A program made the translations under genes and the position numbers. A DNA stretch of 64,000 nt from Allacma fusca (taxonomy: Eukaryota > Arthropoda > Collembola > Symphypleona > Sminthuridae): assembly GCA_947179485.1 (NCBI GenBank), contig OX359249.1, positions 41,960,250 to 42,024,249 on the forward strand, read 5' to 3'. Under the pieces are notes generated by a model. It ran no database searches. It was not told where the DNA came from and saw only the letters and a program-made list of their open reading frames with translations. Each line of letters starts with the position of its first letter. The first letter of the stretch is position 1. Shown here piece after piece: positions 12,101 to 24,100 of this stretch.

Positions 12101-15100
12101 TTCTCCAACACAGGCACCCATTTTTTCCCCCCGTGCGTTTTTCATGTCTCCTGAATGGCTTTTAAAAGTGATTCAAGATGATTATATCTACTTTATGATA
12201 TTTCATACTCGATGGATTGCAAGTGATATTTTTTTTTGGGGGGATATTTCAGGAGCTCGGACTTACCCAGCAGTGAATTTTCCCCCTGATGGAACGTCCT
12301 TTGCTCAAATAACGTTGGGTAGTCGGCTGTCAAACATAATCGGATCCTACAGTTACTGGAACATGCAATTTTACCAGTCGGAAGGAGCATATGTAACTTG
12401 GGAAATGAGTGTACCACGTGGAGCCAGCGTAGGTTTCTATGCTCGACGAAATGCACTCCCCACTCACACACACTACGATTTCATGGAAATACTTCGGGGC
12501 TTCAAAACACGATCGAAACGAAGTTCACCGGTAAATTTCCCATTTCGTTCACATGATATTTCATTACTAATGCTTGACCACTAGGTGAGCGTCCCAAATC
12601 TAACATGCATTTGCTCTTCCCATTTGTTTGTCCCTTGAATCCTCTCCCCTGAAAACTTTTGAAAATGTCAATTTGAGCTGGGTTCAAAACTCAATCGAAT
12701 CGACAAGCTCCAAAGTCTACAGATCTGTAAAATCATAGTCACGGAAAAAAACAATCTACTTCCCTCGTCTTTCATGTCCGTGTAATTAGATTATTTTACA
12801 TGTATGTATCTACATACAATTACACAATCATCTAAATGCTACTCCCATGGGACTGTCCATTAGGATAGAGTGACACTGCCTCTAAAATACGACGTCTGAT
12901 TTGTTACAGCCAACGGTTACCAAAGAACTGAGCAAATTCATTGAGCAAGGACACTGGTTCTTGTCCCTCTACAATGACGACAGCGATCCCCAAGAAGTCA
13001 TCTTTGCGTCGACTATTTCTGAGGAAATGACCGAGGGATGTCCGAATGGTTGTAGTGGTAATGGTCAGTGTCAAATGGGTCATTGTCAGTGCAATGGTGG
13101 TTTCGGTGGCGAAGACTGCAGCCAAAGTATGTACTTCCCTACTATTGTCCTTATAATATCCACATACGCAATAACCTTTGTATATCAAATATTTTGTGGC
13201 AAATTGTAATGTTCCCTACTCCTTTTCCTACTAGGGAGTATTATTTTATGCATTAACTATGATTATATGTTCAGCAAAACTTGGACGAGTAAGAAGGGTA
13301 CGGTGTGGGAATAGTTATGATTCATCTGCATTAAAATGTCCATCCATTCCAGTGTACAATGGTGGCTACTGTTGTTTCAGGTATCTGTCCAGTTCTGTGC
13401 ACAGGTCGAGGAGAGTACTTAAATGGAGAGTGTCAGTGCAACCCGGGCTGGAAAGGGAAGGAGTGCAATCTTCGTCACGACGAGTGCGAAATTCCGGACT
13501 GTAATGGCCATGGGAAGTGTGTCAATGGGAAGTGCTCATGTATACGGGGATACAAAGGGGAATTTTGTCAAGAAAGTAAGTTCATTTTGTGAATAGTGCA
13601 ATTTGGGGCGCTTAGTTTTTAAGCCTGGAACTTACAGACGTGCTAACGTTGCTAAATGCCATCATTTATTAGAATTTTTACGGAATTAATTCCCACACGG
13701 ACGAATGGAAGGGCCTTGCTATTGTTTCGCTAAATGGGGAAATCGCTTCATTCATTCTCATATTACTCTAAATTAGGTTAAGTGTGTAGCAGTGCAATCA
13801 GACGGGATTATATGGACCATTCAATAATTTTGCATTGTCATGGTTGTCAGTGTCAGTGATGGTAGGAGATGCTTAGGGGAATGTAAATTCCACTACTCCT
13901 TCACACAAAAGCTAGTTAGACTATGGGCTTCTATAGAATTCTGGATGGGGAAGGCATTTGTACAGTCAAGTCAGGGTATATGATGATTAGTAACTTGTAA
14001 AGTGTCTTAATTATCTTTCCACCGCCTTTGATAACATATGTGTGAGGGAATGATTTACAATTTTGTTTTGTTATTTCTATCCTTTTGTGAACTACTGTAG
14101 TACTCCACTAGCTATAGGTGTACAATGTAATATTCCATGAATGTAAAATTCGGTGAAAGTCCGAAAAGTTTTTGTTCAGCAGAGGAATAATAATTTAGTA
14201 TCTCCTATCTGCATCCATGTTACAGCTGCATCTATTTATGCCTGGCGTGTAACATATGCGAATACTTACGCGTAATAATTTTGATTCAGATAATATTACT
14301 TTGTACGCCGAACCAAAGGGAATAAGGGATGTATCTGTTGTTGACAAAGTTATGCGTGCTTACTTTTAACTTGCGGCTGTAAGTGTTTGACTATGTAGTC
14401 TGTGGACGGGAAACATAAACTGATACTAATATTTGCGGGGATATTATGTAGCTGATTGTATGCATCCAACTTGTTCGGGGCACGGGTTCTGTTTGGCTGG
14501 AACTTGCATGTGCAAAAAGGGCTGGCGTGGAGCTGACTGTTCTCAACCGGACAATGAAGCATTACAATGTTTGCCAGACTGCTCATCTCACGGCGTTTTT
14601 AATCTCGAGACACAAACTTGTAGTTGTGAACCGCGATGGACGGGTGAAGACTGTTCCCAAGGTAAGGTCATAAACGGAGAGAAAAGTAGTTGTACATTCT
14701 TAAACCATAAAAGAGACCGTAAGAAAAGTTACTTTGACAAACTAAATATTATATTTTGTACAAACACTCGTAATTTGGGACGTTTTAGTGTTCCCCAACT
14801 CGTAAAATCATAAAGCCCCGTACAGTTTTCAAATATCTGCAGGTTTCCTTGCTCTCCTTCATGACCATGCTTGCACTTACATTTTGGATTCATATCTATA
14901 TGGATAGATACATTGTAGTAAGAGTATATCTCCATGTATGCTGGATGTCTGCATGAATGCGGAATTTTTTTTAAGAGAGCACCTTAATATTAAAGGTCAT
15001 GAAGTTTCTAGCTCACTTTCTTTCCATATTACTGATAGGAGAGGAAACATTGTGAGCTGAGAGATGATAAGCTACAAGTTACGACTTGGTTGACTGGCGT

Positions 15101-18100
15101 TCTCATTGTATGCACATTGTAAAAAGAATTTATTCATGTTGATCACATTTCAGAACTTTGCGATACTAACTGTGGTGCTCATGGAATATGCATTGGTGGT
15201 GGTTGCCAGTGTTCCGAGGGTTGGACCGGCCCATTGTGTAATCAACGAGTCTGCGACAAGAGGTATATATTTTTTTCCCTTCATTTACAGTCCTAAAATT
15301 ACATTTGTATTTACTGTTGCATCAGTCTGACAATGGAAATATTTACTTGTCAGATGTGGGGACCATGGTCAGTGTAAGAATGGAACTTGCCTCTGTGTCA
15401 CGGGCTGGAACGGTCGTCACTGCACTTTGGAAGGTTGCCCTAACAGTTGTAGCGGTCACGGACAGTGCAAAGCCAATTATGAGGGACTCTGGGAATGTAA
15501 ATGTCACGCAGGATGGACGGGAATAGAGTGTTCCGTCATGATGGAGCAAAACTGTAATGATGGGAAAGACAATGACAAAGGTAATTTCACCTTTTCACTC
15601 GTCTTCGGCATATGTGTATCTCTCCATGTACATTTATTTTAGGAGAGACGAAAGCATAATAATGTTGTGAGGCATAACAGTTTTGCTATGACAAAGTGTC
15701 TTTCTATGTCTTTCTATGCCTATACTTGCAATAATTTTACATGAAAAAATATACATTGAGCCATATAGGATAAGGAAAATATAAGGACAGCAATTTTATA
15801 TGAAAAGTGTGCGTAAAAAAGATAAGGTATGAAATATAGATGTAGTATATGTTTCCCTGTGAAGCGGACGATACCTAAGGACAATATCTCACAAATTGCT
15901 TCTTATTAGACAGCGTGGCATAAAAAGTGCATGGAGCCATATAAAGTGTGATAAAAGCTTGGAACATAAAATTTGATGATTCTTTAGTGTGCATCCTGGC
16001 GTGCTATTCTTTGGAATATTGTGAATAATAATTTTTCTTGAGTGTAAGTCACTACTTTGAATACGACGATTACATTTAGCGGGTTTCCAGTAATTTCATA
16101 TCGCTCAAATTTAAATGAGATAATCTCAAGGAGTAAGTTTCCAGTAGAGACGACTCCCTCGGAAATAATCACCAGAAGGAAAAGGATGAGTGAGGATAAT
16201 TTCTCAAAGGGAAAAATTGACAAAAGGATGTAAAAATGTTCTGAACAGATGGGCTAACTGACTGTGAAGATCCAGAATGTTGTTCCGTGACTCAGTGTGA
16301 GAAGAGTCAACTCTGTGTCTCCGCCAGGAAACCCATTGATATTCTCCTGAGGAAGCAACCACCTGCAATCACAGCGTCTTTCTTTGAAAAAATGAAGTTC
16401 CTCATTGAGGAGGGTAGTCTTCAAAGCTACGCACGTCAGGATGCCTTTAATGGAAGGTAAGCTGTTCTAATTAGACTCTCTCTCTCTCGTCGCCCTCGTA
16501 ATTCTCATCATTACTTTCACATTGTGAGGAGGAATAGTCCTTTCGTTTCACCTTTGTCCATTGTCTAAAAAAATTCTCTTGTTCTTGTCGAAAATCTACA
16601 CCAACTTCCACCCGCCAAGTTCCTCTCCCTTTGTGAACCCCATCTGTATCTCATACAATCAGACGTATGTATGTTTGTATACAAGTCCCTCGTGCACTTT
16701 TTCCTCCAGTGACATACTCCCTTCTGAGATGAGTATGTCTCTGTCCACACCATACTTTCTCAGATGGTTCGTTTGGAGTTAACCTGACTGTACTCTTTCT
16801 TTCCTTTGCTTTTTTATTGAACGTGAGGAGTGATGAAACCACACGGGTTCAATACCCAAAGCTACTCTCATCACGGGTTTTCCTCTGACAATCATATCCT
16901 CACGTACATTCGTATACTGCATATTTTGTGCGTTACGTAATTACCTATAATTACTTGGAATCAGTCAGAACTATGTATTAACTGTTAAGCTAAAGCAATT
17001 GTGCCCCTGTCTCCACCTAAACGTGAACTTTTTCAGTTTCTTTGTTGACACCATTGTAGTCCTGAGTCTTCGAGTTGTTTATTATTGTTAGTCACTTGTC
17101 ATGAGCAGCCAAGTCAATGTTCTGCACAGAGACTCGATACTTTCTCAATAAAAGATGAACAGTTTTCCTAGTCCTATAGTTTCATGGATGATACCATTTT
17201 TCTGTCAATATTTTAAAATGTTTCACACTTGTAATCCTTCAAAACAAAGTTGGCTATTAAACACATTATCTATATGATGTAAATATAATTACGTAAAAAA
17301 ATATTCTGATAACAGAACTCAGGTTTGCTCACACTATTCAAAATTTAGAAGTTCGTTCAAATTTAATTCAAGAGATTTTGTCACTTGGATTGTAAAATTT
17401 GTCTTAACTAATTAATTCAGAGCTACTATCCTGAACGCTTATTAAGTAACACGAATTTATTATTGAATGGCTTGTTTTATGAAATTGAATATTAATGACT
17501 GGAAATGAATCCTTAATAATAGGTGATTGGAATTGATTTTTTTTTCGAAGACATGATATTTTCTATAATGATGCAGACTTTTTTGAAAACAGAGAAATAT
17601 ATAATTGAATGAAAATTGTAGAAAGTATATCGGGGACTTTCCGTCGATTATTAATTATTATCTGTATTGTCATTCTTGATACCACTCATAGCAAATGGCC
17701 CATATGTTTTTTTGCTTCGGGCCTTTGCTCCGTGGATCAAAAAGTTGACATTCTTGGCTAACTGTGCTTTCTTAATCTGTCTTTTGTGCTGCTTGATCAA
17801 GTGTGTTTTGGAGTCATTTCAACATGAGGTAAGCTGAGCTCTTTTTCACTCACTCAACAGCTACAACAACAACAATAACAAAAGGAAGAACAGCAATAAA
17901 AAATTGTCGTCCGTTATTGCTGAGTATAAAAAAAATCGGATAACTTATAGGACCATTTAAACGTTAATAGTTGAACCAAATCAAAGAATTCGAGCCTACG
18001 AGTAAAAAAAAAGTTTTCCTCCCATTTCATCCTTCTACTTGGTTCCCCACTAACGATAACTTTGTAACTTAAACGTTCCTCTGTATGTTTTAAGTATCTT

Positions 18101-21100
18101 CCGTTTCCAGTATCCGTATCTTTCTCTCCTTGACTCTCGGTGGTTATTTTTTTTCTCCGAGTTTCTTTCTTGCCCCTTGTGGATTTTCCAAGCGTTCCTT
18201 GACTCTTGTAAGTTGTGTCTGTACACACATTTTACCTGCAGGCTTGAATTCCAAAAGTTGTTAGATTTTGTTCGGAAGCGTGTCTGCCCAACTGTGTCTT
18301 TCAATGCTAGATGGACAATTTATTGATTTTCGTTTGTACTTGTACATGTCCTGCCGTTATGCACAGTCTATATCTATATATATATATATATTATATTTTT
18401 TTATTTATGGATACATATTATTGGAAGGGAGTTATAACCAGTTTTCCTGTTGGTATTACATATTTTGTGTTCCGTCCAACGTCTCAAGTCATATGTATTT
18501 TATGTACTCAATCTTTTATCTGCCGACTCGTCATTGTTCCCGTCACATTCATGTTTTCCATTTGCTCATTGTATGTAATGTACCATCATCTACACATTAC
18601 CTTTTGTACTTTAAATCGTCACTGTCCTTCCTGGTCAATATATTCCGTGTGCTGATCAGTTTAAAAGTTAGCAGCTCCGATGTTACTTCATTATTCTTTC
18701 ATGTGTCTTTACAGCGTATGTATTAACGTTTGTTTGGATTAGATTTCTATTAAATTTTAACTACACGTTATTTATTGTGCCTTGCCCGACAGATACCACT
18801 TTGTCTATCTTCGGGAGGGGAAGATTTAATATGTAATTCCCAGTGGTAATACATGTTTCTGTTGTCTTTCCGTAAGATTTAAATGTGAACCTTTGTGATT
18901 TCAGCCGAAGTGGTGTTGTTCGTGGACGAGTTGTCACACCGAATGGGAGCGGTCTCATGGGAGTACGAGTTTCCAGTAGTTCTCCGCTGGAACCTTTGGG
19001 TGGCTTCACTTTGACACAGGACGATGGCTGGTTTGATTTAATGGTGAATGGTGGTGGAGCTGTCACGCTACATTTTGGACGAAGTCCTTTTAATCCTCAA
19101 ACAAGAACGATCTTTGTTCCTTGGAATGAGGTGAATAATTTAGCTCAGCGTAGATTGCTCTACTTTCTCCCTGTAAATCTTTTATACCCGATCATTTGAC
19201 GGGGAAAGGTCATAATCGTCTTTCCTGTCCGGGTTGTCTTTTCTTTCGATTCTATTACCGGGAGGGACACAAGTAGTCATAAAAGTTGAAATTTGGTCTC
19301 TAGGTGGTCATCATTGACATTGTTGTGATGGGCTCTCTGGATGTGGACGATCGAGTTTTTGTTCGGGGACAGTCTTGTGACTCCCACGATTACGACACCA
19401 TGAAACCAATCGTTTTAGCTACTTGGAAACACGGCTTTCAAGGCGACTGCCCTGAAACCAGTACCATTCTAGTAGAATCTCAGGTACGCTCATTCTTTCA
19501 ACAACGTTCCATCCCTTAGTCGTAATCTCGTAACTGATGTCACAAAAGCCAACAGTTTTTCTAACTCCTACAGTTTATCCATTCAAATCAAGTTGAGTCA
19601 ATTTAATTTAATTTGGCTTCATTCAATTGGACATCAACGTAATGTTACCTTTGAAATACAATTCAATCCAGACATAGCATCATGTCAAAGTACCAGAAAT
19701 AGCATATTTTTTGGGAACTTCATAATGTCGTATTTGTAAATGCAATAATTGTAACATCTTGGACATGAGTTTGTTTTCAGAAATTTATAATAAGATGGGG
19801 GAAGTTGAGACGCATCGAATGTGCATAATACAAATTATTTTATACGAGTTACTGCATACATGTATGTTTTTTGAACTTCATATAGGTTGTTCAAGAAAGT
19901 GTGCGGATTCCTGGCTCAGGTATCCACCTCATGTACCACAGCTCGAGAGTTCAAGGCTATTTATCTACAATACAACTGCAATTAACAGCGGAAACGATTC
20001 CACAGTCCCTGAAAAGAGTTCATTTGAGAATAACTATTGAAGGTGTGCTGTTTGAAAAAATATTTGAGGCTGATCCTGACATTAAATTTACTTACGCCTG
20101 GAATCGTCTCAATGTCTACCGCCAAAGGGTTTACGGAGTGACGACTGCTATCGTCAAAGTTGGCTATGAGTACAACAACTGTGCTAGTATCATTTGGGAT
20201 GTTCAAAGTACAACTCTCTCTGGTCATGACATGAGCATATCTGATATTGGCGGATGGAATCTGGATATTCATCATCGTTACAACTTCCACGAAGGAATCA
20301 TTCAAAAGGGAGATGGTTCTAATATTTACTTGAAGCACAGGCCCAGAGTTATTATCACAGCAATGGGAAATGGGTATCAGCGCTCACTCGACTGTCTGTC
20401 CGAATGTAATGGAATTGCTGCCAAGCAAAGACTCCTGGCTCCGGTAGCTCTCCAGGCTGCACCCGATGGAACTGTTTTCGTCGGCGACTTTGACCTCATT
20501 CGGAGAATCATGGTGGATGGAACTGTACACAATGTCGTCAAGCTCAAGTGAGTTTCTGAGCCGGAAGACATTCATTAAATTTTTTGCTACTTTCTCTTCC
20601 GTCCTCCACTTTCTCTTTCTCAAATTTGCATTTAAAAAATCGTTTCGAGAGCTGAAAGCTTATCTAATGGAAATTCATGGATTTCAGTGCCACGAGGGTG
20701 TCATATCGGTATCATATGGCTCTCAGCCCAGTTGATAATATGTTGTACATCTCGGACCCCGAGTCGCATCAAATTATCCGTGTACGAAACATTGAAGACA
20801 GTTCCGATCCTGAGCACAATTGGGAGCCGGTCGTTGGGTCTGGTGAGAGATGTTTACCGGGAGATGAAGCTCATTGTGGTGATGAGGCCTTGGCCCGTGA
20901 CGCTAAACTAGCCTATCCCAAAGGAGTGGCTGTTTCTTCAGATAATGTTCTATACTTCGCGGATGGCACGAATATCAGGAAAGTTGACCGGGATGGTATA
21001 ATCACCACAGTCATAGGAAATCATCAGCAAAAATCCCATTGGAAACCCATCCCTTGCGAAGGAACGCTCAAAGTTGAAGAGGTATGTCTTCTAGGTGAAC

Positions 21101-24100
21101 TTGTTCATTGTAATGGCATGTTATGGAGGGCTTTAGTGTCTCACAATGGCCTCGCTTTCTATATAGGTTCATCTGAGGTGGCCAACGGAACTGACGGTAA
21201 ATCCGCTCGATAATTCTCTGTACATCATTGATGACCACATGATTCTCAAGTTGACGGAGGACAACCGGATCCGTATCATTGCTGGACGTCCACTTCACTG
21301 TACTGCTCCAGCAGGGGGTTATGAAATGGATTTGGCTACACATGCCACTCTCATCAGTCCACAGAGCATGACGTTTGCCTCAAATGGTGATCTTTATGTT
21401 GCTGAGTCGGACTCCCAAAGAATTAATCGTGTGCGGCTGGTAACAACGGATGGAAAAATTTCCCATTTTGCTGGAGCCGAGTCAAAGTGCAACTGCTTAG
21501 ATCAAGGCTGCGCTTGCTTTGAAGAAGACTACTATCTGGCTGCCACCTCAAAGTTCAACACTATTTCCGCTATCTGTATGACTCCAGATGGCGTCCTGCA
21601 CGTCAGTGATCAGGTAGCGTAATCAAATCCTAATTATTATTATTATAGTACTTCCTCGTTTCTCATATTCCGGCTCGAATGAAAAAATAATAGTCCATAA
21701 AGACGTCACATGAAACATTTTCAAAGGTTTTCGAAAGATTATGGGAACATACAGGAAAAAAAACTTGAGTACTCAATCTCACCTTCAAATATATTCAGCA
21801 TGCTCAAGTTTCCTGCTCCAAATCATCTTGATATTTTTACTTTTGTATTTGACAATGTGTAAATGCTTATTGAGATGATTTTTAATTTGGTTAAAGAAGC
21901 AGGTGGGAACATTATTGTTCACAAAATTTCAGGGAAAGTAAAATAATGGTTGTAAATTGGACTTGTTCCGAATTTGGGGGTATCCAATTTCGAAATTTAC
22001 TTTAGTTAATGATCAAGCCTTCACGTTATTTCATTGAAAAATGGGAATATAATTGACATTTTTACACGAGGACATAAATGAGCAAAATAAGAGATGAGTA
22101 GATTATTGGATTGCCTTGTAACCATCTGCTACATGGTCACTTTATTTGTCTCATTAGGGAAATAATCGCATTCGTTCAATCATGGCTTCCATCCCTCAAC
22201 CGCAATCGACAGAGTCTCGACCGTACGAAATTTATTCACCGGAAACCCAGGAAATCTACGTGTTCAACCGATTTGGTCAACACGTCGCCACAAAGAATAT
22301 AGTGACGGGAGAAACAATATACACGTTCCTATACAATGTCAACATGTCCAATGGAAAGTTGAGTAGTGTGACAGACTCGGCTGGAAACAAAATTCAAATC
22401 CTTCGAGATTATTCATCCCAAGTGAAGACAATAGAGAATTCCCAAGCGCAGAAGTTTAATTTGAAAATGTCCCGAGTTCGAATGCTCCAGGAATTCTCGA
22501 CTCCAGAAGGGTACAATTTAACTTTTGACTACCACGGGTCCACGGGGCTCATCAAGAGTCGTCAAGACAGTAGTGGCCGAAGTTCAGTCTATTCTTACGA
22601 TGAGTTTGGCCGGCTCACAATGGCAGTGAGTCCAACGGGTCAAGTTATAGCTCTAACTTTCGACTTAAGCCAGAAGGGAGCTAGTGTGAAAGTTACCAGA
22701 GATGATAGCCTACCTCAAGTTGTGCTCATCAAAGGATCAAGCATTTACAAGAGACAAGGTGAAGAAGTTTTTCTCGTTATTTTTCTTTTTCTTTCTGGTA
22801 CTTGCAACTGATGACATATAAAAGCATATACTTTAGAAGTTCAGGTAAGTTCCGGACTTATTCACTGGAAAGTTACAATAGGGGTCGCAAACTTATACTG
22901 ATTGTAATCTAAATGTTAACTTGCTTGAACACAACAGGGAAGACGGAAGAAGTGACGTCAGTTCATCCAGACGGCAGTGTCATCCGACAGTTCCCATGGG
23001 GTCAAACTATAACCACAGAAACAGTTCCTTACAATGTCCTGGGTGATATCAGTCCCATCTTGTCGGATAGTTTTCCTATCCCAGGCAAACAGCGCACAGA
23101 AGTTGTCGGTGACCTAGTTAACCGGGTTGAATGGCGCTATGTCCCAAGGAAGGAGGGCCGGGGCAAAAACAAACAAGTTGTTCAAATCGATAAGAAAATG
23201 CGAATCAATGGAGAAAATATTCTTATGGTAGAATATGATCGGGAAACCAAATCTGAGATTGTTTTCAGTGATGATCGAAATCCTATCCTCAATGTTAGTT
23301 ACGACCGCTCCAACCGCCCATCCAAATGGAGTCCTAGGTATGTATTTTGGCACGTGTGCATGATTATACAACTAACTCTATGACATCTGAGTCTTGTGGA
23401 AGATTTCGTTTTTATCAAGATTCTGCACCGAGTCTTGTAAAGAAACTCGAGAAAATGTTTTACTTATCTTTCGATAAACTTTATCCATACGTTGACTCCG
23501 AGGCACAAATGAGGTGATGGTGTTTATTGATCTTTTCCTATGGAAAAGGGTATTAAACCCATGTCATTTTTTTTTCTTCTTCCAGTCTCGGGTTTGCCCC
23601 AGTCGAATTGGAATACGATCGATTCGGTCGGTTAATAGGATGGAAATGGGATGACTTGACAGAGGTCTACGAGTACGATAGATCAGGGCGGCTCTTCAAA
23701 ATTGATTACACAGACGGAACAACTCTCACTCACACCTTCAGGGATCCCATTGATAATCTCGTAAGTGTCGCTTTTTCCAAGCTTGTCTGTAAGTCGGTAA
23801 TTTTATTCCGGTACTTATCTACTTTCCGAGATACTTTCATAATCTTATTTATACATGTGCACAGACTGTCAGTTGTATAAAAATACTTTCAATTTAATAT
23901 TTACATATGCTGCAAGGGATAGCTCTCCATTAGAATGAAATTTACGCACTCAAAATCCTTAGCACAAATGTTATTTATTTATCTTCTGTGTCAGCGTACA
24001 TAAAAAATTCATGTCATTCCTAACTTAATTCACAGCCTTTGAAAGTGACAACGGCCGGAGGAAGCGACTACTTGGTAGAGTATGACCATTCCGGTGCTTT

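Larger units (their letters stand above)
12531..16248. other. Teneurin introns among the EGF exons
   Basis: Introns 12531-12909, 13127-13380, 13576-14451, 14662-15153, 15263-15353 and 15581-16248 show nothing beyond splice signals. Confidence 0.7.

Noticed and set aside
16840-16865. GGGTTCAATACCC, resembling a tRNA T-arm
   Set aside because: Only three stem pairs form and no acceptor stem or anticodon arm surrounds it.
18268-18726. 152-codon frame rich in Tyr, Ile and Phe
   Set aside because: Composition follows the AT-rich intron and TA repeat; it lies in teneurin intron 14 and has no recognisable motif.
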